Shown here: positions 24,758-32,174 of the stretch, in pieces | Numbering within the stretch: position 1 is the stretch's first letter | How the letters are laid out: the number at the start of each line of letters is the position of its first letter | Assembly (NCBI GenBank): GCA_945865675.1 | Contig: CAMBFO010000017.1 | Coordinates: 1-32,174, forward strand | Source: Comamonas sp. lk | GTDB lineage: Bacteria > Pseudomonadota > Gammaproteobacteria > Burkholderiales > Burkholderiaceae_C | Reading direction: 5' to 3' | DNA length: 32,174 nucleotides | Translations under genes and position numbers: made by a program | Notes under the pieces: generated by a model | What the model was told of the DNA's origin: nothing | The model's database searches: none | Seen by the model: only the letters and a program-made list of their open reading frames with translations

Positions 24758-25009
24758 ATGATGTACAGACAATTTTTAGCGGCCCAACAAGCCGCGACCA
24801 CCATCGGCAAATACCGCATTGCCGCCTTGCCGGCCCGTCTTGGTTCGGGCCAATTTTGCGCCCAGGTGTCGATCGCTAGCGGCCAGGGACAGGCCAGCAC
24901 CGACCGCGTGATGCGCTTTACCCCGGTTTTTCATAGCCATGACGCAGCGGCACAATACGCACTAGAGCAAGGCATCGGCTGGGCCCACAGCGCCATCGGC
25001 AGCCCCTAA
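24758..25009 (+). CDS. Small protein of unknown function
   Basis: Protein of 83 residues (82 if the second ATG at 24761 is used). It contains [40 protein letters not shown] and [20 protein letters not shown]. The composition and even codon use look like a true gene, and it resembles small conserved proteins seen in related genomes by recollection only. No signal peptide, membrane span or known motif is seen. No strong ribosome binding site precedes it, which leaves the start uncertain. Plus strand, 47 bp before the IF-1 paralogue, possibly in the same transcript. Confidence 0.55.
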   Translation: MMYRQFLAAQQAATTIGKYRIAALPARLGSGQFCAQVSIASGQGQASTDRVMRFTPVFHSHDAAAQYALEQGIGWAHSAIGSP

Positions 25010-25056
25010 GCCCTCATGAACATGCCACAATCCGCATTGCGACCAAAAGGAAACCT

Positions 25057-25314
25057 ATGGCAAAAGAAGAGTTAATTGAAATGATGGGCATCGTTAACGA
25101 GGTATTACCGGACACCCGTTTTCGAGTGACCTTGGACAACGGCCACCAGCTGATAGCTTATTCGGCGGGAAAAATGCGTAAAAACCATATCCGTATCTTG
25201 GCCGGGGACCGCGTTTCGCTGGAACTGTCGCCCTATGATTTGAGCAAAGGCCGCATCAATTTCCGTCACATCGAAGGCCGTGGCCCCATGGTGCCCCGCC
25301 GCACCGCTAGTTGA
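25057..25314 (+). CDS. infA: Translation initiation factor IF-1 (second, 85-residue form)
   Basis: Protein of 85 residues. [40 protein letters not shown] and [20 protein letters not shown] show the S1/OB fold, and GRINFRH the ribosome-binding end. The form is longer than the 72-residue IF-1 of the ribosomal protein operon; Burkholderiales often carry both. IF-1 occupies the ribosomal A site during initiation. A strong AAAGGAAA ribosome binding site precedes it. Ends 3 bp from the convergent DAHP synthase gene. The symbol reflects family, not copy number. Confidence 0.93.
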   Translation: MAKEELIEMMGIVNEVLPDTRFRVTLDNGHQLIAYSAGKMRKNHIRILAGDRVSLELSPYDLSKGRINFRHIEGRGPMVPRRTAS

Positions 25315-25317
25315 TTG

Positions 25318-26403
25318 TTAGGTGCCTGAGCGCGCCAGTGCGCGTCGCTTGCGCACCGCCAGCGCCAAGCTTTGCAACACCGGCGCTGTTTGCGCCGTGC
25401 TGATGCAAGCATCCGTCACCGAAACCCCGTGTTCTAAGGCCCTACCCGCCACCCTGTCCTGACGGCCTTCACGCAGGTGGCTCTCCACCATCAGCCCGCT
25501 AATGCGCATGTCGCCCTGCGCAATCTGGTCAGCGACCGCTTGCGCCACCTCGACCTGACGCGCATATTGTTTGCTGCTGTTGGCGTGTGAGACGTCAATC
25601 ATCAATTGCGCGCGCAAACCCGAAGCTTCCAGCAAACCGCAGGCCGCTTGCACATCCGCAGCGCTGTAATTGGGCTGCTTGCCGCCGCGCAAAATGATAT
25701 GGCAGTCCACGTTACCCTGTGTTTCAAATACCGCTGCTTGGCCCCATTTGGTCATGCCCATAAACGCGTGCGCCGCTTGGGCTGCGAGCATGGCATCGAC
25801 GGCCACCTTAATCCCGCCATCGGTACCGTTTTTAAAGCCGACCGGGCAGCTCATGCCGCTGGCCAACTGGCGGTGACTTTGGCTTTCGGTGGTGCGCGCG
25901 CCAATGGCGCCCCAACTCACCAGATCACTGATGTACTGCGGACTGAGCAAATCTAAAAACTCGGTCCCCACGGCCAGGCCGAGCTTGACAATATCCAGCA
26001 GCAAAGCGCGCGCAAGGGTCAAACCTTCGTTGATCGAAAAGCTGCCGTCCATATGCGGATCATTGATGTAGCCCTTCCAGCCCACCGTGGTGCGTGGTTT
26101 TTCAAAATAACAGCGCATCACGATCAATAAATCATCCGCCAAGCTTTCAGATTGGGTCTGGAGCCAATGGGCATATTCCATCGCCTGGCCATGGTCATGG
26201 ATGGAGCAGGGCCCCACCACCACCAACAGCCGATCATCGCGACCATGGAGCACATCACAAATAGATGTGCGGCTTTGTTCTACGCGTGCCAATACGGCTT
26301 CAGAGGCAGGCAACTGTTCTTGTAGCAGGGCTGGAGCGATCAGGGGCCGAATGGATTGGATGCGGGTGTTGTCGGTACGGGATTGGTCTGGGGAAGTGGG
26401 CAT
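25318..26403 (-). CDS. aroG: 3-deoxy-7-phosphoheptulonate synthase (type I DAHP synthase)
   Basis: Protein of 361 residues, the size of AroG/AroF/AroH. RIQSIRPLIAPALLQEQLPA is the N-terminal regulatory arm; VVGPCSIHDHGQAMEYA, CYFEKPRTTVGWKGYINDP, SHRQLASGMSCPVGFKNG and LMIDVSHANSSKQ follow, with the metal ligands at Cys (GPCS), His, Glu and Asp. It condenses phosphoenolpyruvate and erythrose 4-phosphate in the first step of the shikimate pathway. Which aromatic amino acid inhibits it cannot be told. Convergent with infA by 3 bp; 83 bp separate its start from the divergent Mpo1-like gene. Confidence 0.95.
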   Translation of the reverse strand: MPTSPDQSRTDNTRIQSIRPLIAPALLQEQLPASEAVLARVEQSRTSICDVLHGRDDRLLVVVGPCSIHDHGQAMEYAHWLQTQSESLADDLLIVMRCYFEKPRTTVGWKGYINDPHMDGSFSINEGLTLARALLLDIVKLGLAVGTEFLDLLSPQYISDLVSWGAIGARTTESQSHRQLASGMSCPVGFKNGTDGGIKVAVDAMLAAQAAHAFMGMTKWGQAAVFETQGNVDCHIILRGGKQPNYSAADVQAACGLLEASGLRAQLMIDVSHANSSKQYARQVEVAQAVADQIAQGDMRISGLMVESHLREGRQDRVAGRALEHGVSVTDACISTAQTAPVLQSLALAVRKRRALARSGT

Positions 26404-26486
26404 GGTGATGGCGCAGCGGCAAAGCTGGCATTGTCCTGCGAAAACATGTAGCCTTTATGATGCCAACCCAACCGAAGGAGATGGAT

Positions 26487-26798
26487 ATGCCTGAAGCAGA
26501 ACGGATTCAAACCTTTAGCGAGTTCTATCCCTTTTACTTGGGCGAGCACGCTAACCGAACCTCTCGGCGCCTGCATTTTGTGGGTTCGAGCATTGGCTTG
26601 GTATTGCTGTTGACCGCCGTGGCCAGCCTCAATGCCTGGCTGATTCCCCTGTCTTTGTTACAAGGTTACGCCTTTGCGTGGGTGGGGCATTTTTTCTTTG
26701 AGCACAACCGCCCAGCGACGTTTAAGTACCCGCTGTTTAGCTTCATGGGCGATTGGCGCATGTGGTGGGACATGCTGTGCGGGCGCATCCCGTTTTAA
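26487..26798 (+). CDS. Mpo1-like membrane protein (DUF962)
   Basis: Protein of 103 residues with two hydrophobic spans. EFYPFYLGEHANRTSRRLHF is the DUF962 signature, and AFAWVGHFFFEHNRPATFKY carries the second His cluster; FSFMGDWRMWWDMLCGR closes the family pattern. Its yeast homologue Mpo1 is an iron-dependent dioxygenase that alpha-oxidises 2-hydroxy fatty acids, so a lipid role is possible. GAAGGAG lies against the ATG at 26481, so the second ATG (26487), six bases from it, is the better start. Confidence 0.87.
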   Translation: MPEAERIQTFSEFYPFYLGEHANRTSRRLHFVGSSIGLVLLLTAVASLNAWLIPLSLLQGYAFAWVGHFFFEHNRPATFKYPLFSFMGDWRMWWDMLCGRIPF

Positions 26799-26810
26799 AT
26801 TTGGCCGGTG

Positions 26811-27344
26811 TTAGGCTGAAAACGCCTCATCGCCTAGCTCAAATGAGATCGAGGTGCCTGCCGCATCTGGCGCACCGGTTTTAGGTACGCAGAAAAACTG
26901 TATTTCCGATGCCGGTGCTAGCCATGTATACGCATCCCCCTCGTAGCTTCCACGCACATGAATGAGGTTGGGTGCGCAAAAAGCCAGCGACTGCACATCA
27001 ATCGAGGCGCCCCCATGCACCAAGGCCAACAAGCCTGGTTGTACATCGGGTGGCAAGTGACTGCGCCATGCTTGCAGGGATCGGGCCAGCGCGCGCAAAA
27101 GGCTTTCGGCAGAGGCCTGGATTTTGGCGCTCGGCGGTGTGCTGACGGTTGCGGCGTCGCGTGTTCCAACAGCGTTCCCAGCCTGCGGCGGCAATTTGGC
27201 TTTGCGGGCGGTGATCTGGCTCAAAGCGGACTGTGTTGCCGACATCTTGGCGCCTTTAAGCGCATGCAAAAGATGCGGCTCTTGCAGAGTTTCAAGGCCA
27301 AGCCTTTTATACACATGACAGGAGACCTTTTCCATGGTGTTCAT
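26811..27344 (-). CDS. Protein of unknown function
   Basis: Protein of 177 residues. No family is recognised. Residues about 40-75 are Ala/Pro/Thr/Lys-rich and probably disordered; the rest contains a helical stretch SAESLLRALARSLQAWRSHL and a mixed region with VHGGASIDVQSLAFCAPNLI, IHVRGSYEGDAYTWLAP and IQFFCVPK. It has several in-frame ATGs (27344, 27335 and the MSATQ start at 27245). A TATAAA -10 on the minus strand at 27415-27420 would give a leader of about 70 bases. No signal peptide. Ends 12 bp from the convergent Mpo1-like gene. Confidence 0.6.
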   Translation of the reverse strand: MNTMEKVSCHVYKRLGLETLQEPHLLHALKGAKMSATQSALSQITARKAKLPPQAGNAVGTRDAATVSTPPSAKIQASAESLLRALARSLQAWRSHLPPDVQPGLLALVHGGASIDVQSLAFCAPNLIHVRGSYEGDAYTWLAPASEIQFFCVPKTGAPDAAGTSISFELGDEAFSA

Positions 27345-27414
27345 ACCCGCTCAAAAGGACGCCTGTTAACCGTACACGAAGGGATTTTCGCTAACGCACG
27401 CCCGAAAAGCCGCA

Positions 27415-27420
27415 TTTATA
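27415..27420 (-). promoter_or_regulatory. Candidate -10 of the gene at 26811-27344
   Basis: TATAAA on the minus strand, about 70 bases before the start codon and in an AT-rich stretch (27415-27475). No clear -35 was found at 16 to 18 bases. Confidence 0.25.
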
Positions 27421-27492
27421 CAACAAATTGTAATATTTTGTGATGAAAAAATGAATTTTAAATCGATAACTACATCCAATATCCGTGGTGCG

Positions 27493-28728
27493 CTAGCTGC
27501 TAATGCGTATCCGCTCTGCGCCCGGGACCCCAAGCTCCGGATGCAATTGGCCTGCAAGAAACCAGGCAGCTAGCAATATCAGGGCGCCTACCGCAAATAC
27601 GCCGATTACGGGCGCAAATTGCAGCACGACCCATGCAATCGCCGGAGACACGATGCCCGATACATCGCGAAAACTGGAATAAACCGCTGACATCTCCGTG
27701 CGCTCAGACGGCTTGACCGACATGAGAAAGGGCAGACCTGCACAAGTGTCCAGCAGGACCAAAAACACGGTGCCGGCCAATAACAAGCCAACCGTCACCC
27801 AGGGCCAATGCGATAGCGTGGCGGCGGCCAGATAGCAGGCACTGGCCCCCAGGCAGCCGGCTCGGATCGCGGAGCGGACCGAGCGCCTTTGCATCCACGC
27901 CAGCATCAAGGGTGCTAGAAACAGCCCCATATTCGCCACTGAACTGGCTACGCCGCCGACTTGTTCGCCCAGGTCGTTTTCCACCGCAAAAATCCCCAAA
28001 TAGACAAAAAACATCCACCAACCACAAGAACGGACCAAGGGCAACAGCCAGGCGGTTACCAGGCGGGGTTGCGAAAAAAATCGGACGATGAGTGCCAAAG
28101 GGTTGGCCCGGCGTGAGTCATGCGCTGGCGCGGCGTCGCTACCTGCGCCCCGCGCCAGAAACTTGCCATCGCCCAAGGGTGTTTTCCAAATCAACCAGGC
28201 CATCCAACTAGCGGCCCCGGCCAGCAAAATAAACGGCGCGCCACCCCACACCGACAACAACCAGACCCCGGCAAACGGCCCTATGGCCCAGCCGGCACCG
28301 CCGTAAAACAAACGCATAGTTTCTAAGCGGCTGAAATCGGTTTTTTCCAAATGGTCCAGCACATAGCTGTTGTAACAAACAAAGGAAATGGCCGCCGCAA
28401 TGGCAGCGCACAACAGCGCCAAAGTCGTCCATTTGCCTTGCAATATGCCCAAAGCCGACGCTACCAGGTACAAACTCACCGAACCCAAATAAACCTGCCG
28501 CCGTGTCAAAACGCGGACCAGCGCCGGCACCAAAAGCGCCGCCACCAACGATGCCAAACCGATACAGAAATAGATTTCTGAAACCAGCTGCGCACTGCCC
28601 CAGGCGCGGTACAGCAACAAAGGAAACACTGACAACGTGCAACCCCGGCATAAAGCCTCCAGGCCCGCAATACGGGCAAAGGACTCGACCGTCGGTTGCG
28701 GGGAAATAGAAAGAGGTGGGCTCGACAT
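27493..28728 (-). CDS. MFS transporter
   Basis: Protein of 411 residues with about twelve membrane spans. FARIAGLEALCRGCTLSVFP forms the first helix; LVRVLTRRQVYLGSVSLYLV holds the loop 2-3 basic patch, and PLMLAWMQRRSVRSAIRAGC the equivalent in the second half. The substrate cannot be deduced. The start is the ATG at 28728; 16 residues upstream are also open but look non-coding. It is followed by an AT-rich gap. The truncated dehydrogenase gene on the same strand lies 68 bp upstream. Confidence 0.85.
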   Translation of the reverse strand: MSSPPLSISPQPTVESFARIAGLEALCRGCTLSVFPLLLYRAWGSAQLVSEIYFCIGLASLVAALLVPALVRVLTRRQVYLGSVSLYLVASALGILQGKWTTLALLCAAIAAAISFVCYNSYVLDHLEKTDFSRLETMRLFYGGAGWAIGPFAGVWLLSVWGGAPFILLAGAASWMAWLIWKTPLGDGKFLARGAGSDAAPAHDSRRANPLALIVRFFSQPRLVTAWLLPLVRSCGWWMFFVYLGIFAVENDLGEQVGGVASSVANMGLFLAPLMLAWMQRRSVRSAIRAGCLGASACYLAAATLSHWPWVTVGLLLAGTVFLVLLDTCAGLPFLMSVKPSERTEMSAVYSSFRDVSGIVSPAIAWVVLQFAPVIGVFAVGALILLAAWFLAGQLHPELGVPGAERIRISS

Positions 28729-28796
28729 AGGGCTTAAGGCAAGAGCGCCGATTGTGCCCTGCCCCTTGGCGCCCACTGTGTCGCTTACGACGGCGA

Positions 28797-29222
28797 TCAG
28801 CGGATCTGCGGCGGTGCCCGCAACTGCTGCTGCGTGGTGAAATAAGCCGCCAGGGATGCCCCTTGATCGGCGGATTGCCGCAATGCATGTCTTGCAATGC
28901 TACGCAGATGCACCTCATCGGGCCCATCCATCAGGTGCATGTCGCGTCCCCAGGACCAGAAATAGGCCAGTGGCGTATCGGGCGACAAGCCCATGGCGCC
29001 AAACATTTGCTTGGCGCGGCCCACTACCAGGGTGGGCAGGCACAAATTACATAAACCCTCGTCCTGGGCTAGCGCCTTCAAGTCGGCCAAGAACGTCGGC
29101 GGATACACGCCATCGGCCACGCTTTGGTGCCAAGCAGCGTTGTGCGGCAGGACGTAGCGCTCAAAAAATACCTCTGTCTTTTGCAACCATTTGCGCGAAG
29201 TTGCAGAAGGTAAAAAATCCAT
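28797..29222 (-). pseudogene. Acyl-CoA dehydrogenase gene with centre deleted in frame
   Basis: The 141-residue product joins the two ends of an acyl-CoA dehydrogenase that is normally near 400 residues. Residues 1-63 (MDFLPSATSRKWLQKTEVFF and VLPHNAAWHQSV, DEGLCNLCLP) fit the N-terminal helices. From about residue 70 (KQMFGAMGLSPDTPLAYFWS, then LMDGPDEVHLRSIARHAL) the sequence is the C-terminus. Some 250 to 270 residues, including the catalytic Glu, FAD and substrate binding regions, are missing with the frame intact; the junction is near 29012-29036. It cannot be a working dehydrogenase. A stable but nonfunctional or repurposed small protein is possible. The 92 bp after its start (29223-29314) hold nothing recognisable. 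Confidence 0.8.
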
Positions 29223-29314
29223 GCATGGATTGTTGGCGCCAGAGCGCTAATCGGCCTTGATCCAGGTCAAAACCGAACCCGGGCAAAGCGCAGGCTTGGA
29301 AAGACCGCGAGCCA

Positions 29315-30472
29315 TCAGCCCTTTTCCAAATGCGCTTGCAAACCCCTGCGCGGTGCGGGCCCCACCTCGGGTGCGTAGCCCAAGCGCGTCCACATTTGTA
29401 CCGTGGCGCCCCCATCCTTGCCGGCTACGAGCTGGTGAATGGCTTGGTAGTTCTGCGCCTGCTCGGGGTACTCTTGCAAAGCTTGCGACAAAGGGTGCAT
29501 GCGCAAGCCCAAGGCGGTAGCGGCCAGTTGCAAACGCACATAAGCGCGGCCACACAGCATTTGGGTTTTACGCGCGTTGTCTGCGGTAGTGAGCCACACA
29601 CAAGCTGGCGTGGCCGCCATTTTTTCGTTGAACTCACTGATTTGCCCTGTTACGGCCGCGCTGTCTGGTTCCGACGGTTTGCTGCGATCAAACAGGCCCA
29701 GCGCCACCAGAGAGCGAACCATCGGCGTGTTGATCGAAATCCCGTCTCGGTGCTGGGCAATCTCTTGGGGGCCGACCCGCAACACTTTGTAGGACTCCAG
29801 CAAGGTGCGGGGGGTTTGCATTTCGATACGCCAAGCGTCCATGGCGATTTGCCGGTGTTGCTGCATGCTGGCTTCGTCGGCGGTCACCATGCCCAACTGG
29901 ACAGGAAAACCCTTCACACTGTCTACCAAGGCCTGGCGTGCATCTGCGTTGGGAATGCGGGTTTCATACAGCCCACGGTGGGTATGGCGCTGGAAAATAT
30001 GGGCAAACAAGGGGTCGGGCTGCACCGCGGCATCGCGTACCAAGCGGATGCGCGCGGTGGGCCGGTCGTCGGGCGCTTTGGCATCGAACGCACCTTCGGG
30101 GAACATCTCGATCTCAGCACGGTAGCCTTTTTCTTTTACCGCCATGTCCAATAGTTCTACAAAAGTCCCTTGGCTAATGACCAGTTGGCGCGACCACGGG
30201 TCGGTTTGCGGCAGCAAGCGGCGCAAATCCAGGCGCAAAACAAGGGTGTCTGGCATGTCCAAATCGACCAACCAAGACTGCAAATTGTGCGCATGCGGCG
30301 CCAATAAGGCGTGCGAAAGCGCCCAGCGGCGAATGTCCAGGTTGTCAGCGGGTGGCTGCCAAGCGGCGATCGCCTCTGGCGGTAAGGCACTGCTGCAAGC
30401 GGCCAAGCTGCCTAAGGTGGCGGCAGTGATAAAGCCACCACCGGTGATGCGTAAAAATTGACGTTTATTCAT
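29315..30472 (-). CDS. Acg-type nitroreductase-fold lipoprotein (FMN-binding)
   Basis: Protein of 385 residues. KRQFLRITGGGFITAATLGS resembles a Tat signal, but with a single Arg-free RR position (KRQFL); LGSLAACSS is a lipobox, so the protein is probably anchored outside the inner membrane. The body matches Acg-type nitroreductase-like proteins: ALSHALLAPHAHNLQSWLVD, the AVQPDPLFAHIFQRHTHRG block, and late RAYVRLQLAATALGLRMHPL. Functions in this family are poorly known; some bind FMN without clear nitroreductase activity. A GGGAG ribosome binding site fixes the start. Divergent from the LysR-type gene. Confidence 0.78.
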   Translation of the reverse strand: MNKRQFLRITGGGFITAATLGSLAACSSALPPEAIAAWQPPADNLDIRRWALSHALLAPHAHNLQSWLVDLDMPDTLVLRLDLRRLLPQTDPWSRQLVISQGTFVELLDMAVKEKGYRAEIEMFPEGAFDAKAPDDRPTARIRLVRDAAVQPDPLFAHIFQRHTHRGLYETRIPNADARQALVDSVKGFPVQLGMVTADEASMQQHRQIAMDAWRIEMQTPRTLLESYKVLRVGPQEIAQHRDGISINTPMVRSLVALGLFDRSKPSEPDSAAVTGQISEFNEKMAATPACVWLTTADNARKTQMLCGRAYVRLQLAATALGLRMHPLSQALQEYPEQAQNYQAIHQLVAGKDGGATVQMWTRLGYAPEVGPAPRRGLQAHLEKG

Positions 30473-30505
30473 ACTTTTCTCCCTTGAAACTGTTGTGGAT
30501 GTGTG

Positions 30506-30540
30506 CATTGTGTTGAAGCAATGAAAATTGCACAATTGCA
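30506..30540. promoter_or_regulatory. Candidate LysR operator between divergent genes
   Basis: CATTG (30506-30510) and CAATG (30519-30523) form an inverted repeat, and ATTGCACAAT with TTGCACAATTGCA (T-N11-A form, 30528-30540) follows next to the LysR start. LysR-type regulators bind such T-N11-A dyads between their own gene and the divergent target. The assignment is inference; no footprint can be seen. Confidence 0.35.
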
Positions 30541-30566
30541 TAAATTCAAAACACAGCTATTCATTT

Positions 30567-31466
30567 ATGAATGACAAAAACTTCAATTGGTCTCTGATTC
30601 CTTCCTTTTTGGCGGCCCTGGAGCAAGGCAGCCTGATGGGTGCGGCGCGGGCGACCGGAGTGAGCCAGCCGACCTTGGGGCGGCACATCGCCGAATTGGA
30701 GCAGCAGTTGAATGTGCTGCTTTTTGAGCGCACAGGCCGTGGCTTGCAAGCCACGCCCAACGCATTGGCCTTGGCCGAGGCCGCCCAAACCATGCAAACC
30801 GGTGCCGCCAGTTTTTCTCGCTTGGCCTGCGGCAGCACCGCCAGTTTGCAAGGCCTGGTTCGCATCGCCGCCAGCCAGCCGGTGGCTTGTTTTCTTTTGC
30901 CGACTATTTTGGCCAGCATGCGCCTGGCCCTGCCGGAGGTGACGGTGGCGCTGGTGGTCAGCAACGATGTCAGCAACTTGCTGCGTCGCGAGGCCGATAT
31001 CGCGCTGCGCATGGTGCGCCCTGACCAAAGCAGCCTCATTGCCAAGCGCATTGGCCACATCAATGTTCAAGCCTGCGCCCACATCGACTATCTGCAACGC
31101 AAAGGCAGGCCGCAACAAGCAGCCGACTTGGTGGCGCACGACCTGATCGCTGGCGACCGTAACAGCGACATTGACATGGGATTGCTTGCCCAAGGCTTTG
31201 CTAGCCAAGACCTGCGCTTTGCCTTGCGCAGCGACGACTTGAACGCCCAATGGGCGGCGCTTAAAGCGGGCCTGGGCGTGGGCTTTATGGGCGACTATTT
31301 GCTGCGGGCAGAGCCCTCGGTCCAAGCCGTCTTGCCCGCCCTGGAACTGCCTCAATTCCCCGTATGGCTCACTGTGCACCAGGAGCTGCAAACCAGTGCC
31401 CGCATACGCGCCGTTTACGACTTTTTGGCCACGCGGGTGGCGCAAAGCTTGGGCGCGTCGCGGTAA
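30567..31466 (+). CDS. LysR family transcriptional regulator
   Basis: Protein of 299 residues. The HTH covers FLAALEQGSLMGAARATG and VSQPTLGRHIAELEQQLNVL (residues about 12-55), followed by LFERTGRGLQATPNALALAE; the effector-binding domain contains RIAASQPVACFLLPTILASM and LVAHDLIAGDRNSDIDMGLL. An ATG at 30528 is also in frame, but the conserved start is 30567. Divergent from the Acg-type gene at 94 bp, which is its most likely target. The ligand is unknown. Confidence 0.93.
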   Translation: MNDKNFNWSLIPSFLAALEQGSLMGAARATGVSQPTLGRHIAELEQQLNVLLFERTGRGLQATPNALALAEAAQTMQTGAASFSRLACGSTASLQGLVRIAASQPVACFLLPTILASMRLALPEVTVALVVSNDVSNLLRREADIALRMVRPDQSSLIAKRIGHINVQACAHIDYLQRKGRPQQAADLVAHDLIAGDRNSDIDMGLLAQGFASQDLRFALRSDDLNAQWAALKAGLGVGFMGDYLLRAEPSVQAVLPALELPQFPVWLTVHQELQTSARIRAVYDFLATRVAQSLGASR

Positions 31467-31471
31467 ATACG

Positions 31472-31582
31472 CTGCCCAAGTGCAAGTCCGGTCGGATACG
31501 ATTTTGATCGATGCGCGCGACTTCATGGGCTGCGGCGTACAAGTCTTCAACCCGTTTGATGGTTTTTAAGTCAAATGTGCAT
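31472..31582 (-). pseudogene. Possible coding remnant of unknown family
   Basis: In one minus-strand frame the segment reads TFDLKTIKRVEDLYAAAHEV and ARIDQNRIRPDLHLGSVF, with a natural residue mix, between the LysR stop and the metallo-hydrolase start. It has no clear start or stop of its own. The frame runs on into the antisense of the LysR gene. It may be a remnant of a lost gene; chance is not excluded. Confidence 0.25.
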
Positions 31583-31704
31583 CCTCCCCCGCAAAACGTG
31601 GGCGAGAATCTACGGATGCAGGCGCCGCTGGAAAGCGCCGCCCTTACGCCGGCATATTGACCGCAAGTTCTACACATTGTTATCCGTCTCCACACACGCA
31701 GGCC

Positions 31705-32174
31705 ATGCTCCACTACGAAACTGTCCCCGTTACCCCGTTCGAGCAAAACTGCTCGATTGTTTGGTGCGACCAAACCCACAAGGCGGCGATCATCGATCCC
31801 GGCGGCGATCTGGAACTTTTGATTGCAACAGCCAAAGGTCTGGGCGTGACGCTCGAACAAATCTGGATTACCCATGCCCATGTGGACCATGCGGCGGCCA
31901 CGCAAGACCTGGCCGAGCGCTTGGGCCTGCCCATCATCGGGCCGCATCCGGGCGATCAGTTTTGGATCGATGGCCTGCCCATGGCGGCCGCTACCTACGG
32001 TTTTCCGCCAGCGCGGCCCTTTAAGCCTACGCGCTGGCTTAAGGATGGCGACACCGTCAGCCTGGGCGAGCATGTATTGCAAGTGCGCCACTGCCCCGGC
32101 CATACGCCCGGCCATGTGGTGTTTTATTCGGCAGAAATGAACCGTGCCTTTGTGGGCGACGTTTTGTTTGCAGG
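31705..32174 (+). CDS. MBL-fold metallo-hydrolase, glyoxalase II-like (C-terminus cut by window edge)
   Basis: At least 156 residues, still open at the window end. LHYETVPVTPFEQNCSIVWC is the usual opening of YcbL/GloB-like proteins. WITHAHVDHAAAT has the HxHxDH metal motif, VRHCPGHTPGHVVFY the next metal His, and GDVLF the bridging Asp. These zinc or iron enzymes hydrolyse thioesters, often S-lactoylglutathione; the short YcbL branch has unclear physiology. The region upstream (31467-31704) has a possible remnant on the other strand and no other clear gene. Confidence 0.9.
   Translation, partial: MLHYETVPVTPFEQNCSIVWCDQTHKAAIIDPGGDLELLIATAKGLGVTLEQIWITHAHVDHAAATQDLAERLGLPIIGPHPGDQFWIDGLPMAAATYGFPPARPFKPTRWLKDGDTVSLGEHVLQVRHCPGHTPGHVVFYSAEMNRAFVGDVLFA

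Noticed and set aside
30561..31550. Long minus-strand open frame of 329 codons
   Set aside because: It is antisense to the LysR-type gene and has no family motif; only its part beyond 31467 might be a remnant.
1..32174. CRISPR array, insertion sequence, prophage or defence island
   Set aside because: No regular repeats with spacers, no transposase or integrase, and no restriction, toxin or helicase-nuclease genes were seen.
1..32174. tRNA, rRNA or riboswitch genes
   Set aside because: No cloverleaf with a GTTCGA-type arm, no rRNA stretches and no cobalamin- or SAM-type riboswitch core seen ahead of the adenosyltransferase or mmuM genes.

Overview
The window looks like a chromosomal segment of a betaproteobacterium, most likely order Burkholderiales and near the Comamonadaceae. 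The basis is protein-level recognition: a Burkholderiales-style second IF-1, a minCDE operon, and the block mnmG-rsmG-lysE-parA-hydrolase-parB. There are no tRNA or rRNA genes, no insertion sequences and no CRISPR array. Most of it is ordinary core and housekeeping DNA with a few accessory spots.

Layout, left to right. 1-1059: a GNAT acetyltransferase cut by the window edge and an exported histidine phosphatase. 1155-6109: a MocR/PdxR-type regulator divergent from a tight plus-strand cluster (SnoaL/NTF2-like protein, PuuB-like FAD amine oxidase, homocysteine S-methyltransferase, hotdog thioesterase), possibly an amine catabolic unit. 6110-6549: no intact gene, but a decayed reading frame. 6550-13785: a minus-strand series of cobalamin adenosyltransferase, a membrane-anchored methyltransferase, parB, an alpha/beta hydrolase, parA, a LysE exporter, rsmG and mnmG. 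This is the chromosome partition locus, and I see one perfect parS 16-mer in the gap before rsmG and a second, near-perfect one inside mnmG.

13917-19678: class II aldolase, YbfB/YjiJ-type MFS transporter, old yellow enzyme, and a copper P-type ATPase (copA). 19768-20612: a CopZ-like metallochaperone and a Met/His-rich Spy/CpxP-type periplasmic chaperone, which together with copA suggest a small copper-stress group. 20664-21650: a glutaredoxin-fold protein without any cysteine, and NnrU. 21657-22047: an AT-rich non-coding stretch with two perfect DnaA boxes, an IHF-like site and a CTA triplet run. It is the best candidate here for a replication origin or a DnaA-controlled promoter.

22048-24000: minC-minD-minE (division-site placement). 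24005-26798: Lrp-type regulator, a small unknown protein, IF-1 paralogue, DAHP synthase and an Mpo1-like membrane protein. 26811-31466: a protein of unknown function, an MFS transporter, an acyl-CoA dehydrogenase gene with its centre deleted in frame, and an Acg-type nitroreductase-fold lipoprotein divergent from a LysR regulator. 31705-32174: start of a glyoxalase II-like metallo-hydrolase, cut by the window edge.

The most interesting observations are the oriC-like region at about 21.7-21.9 kb, the parS sites, the cysteine-free glutaredoxin-like protein, the in-frame deleted acyl-CoA dehydrogenase, the decayed reading frame with one in-frame TGA behind the adenosyltransferase gene, and the MocR-flanked amine/methyl-transfer cluster. 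I did not find a clearly new defence or mobile system.
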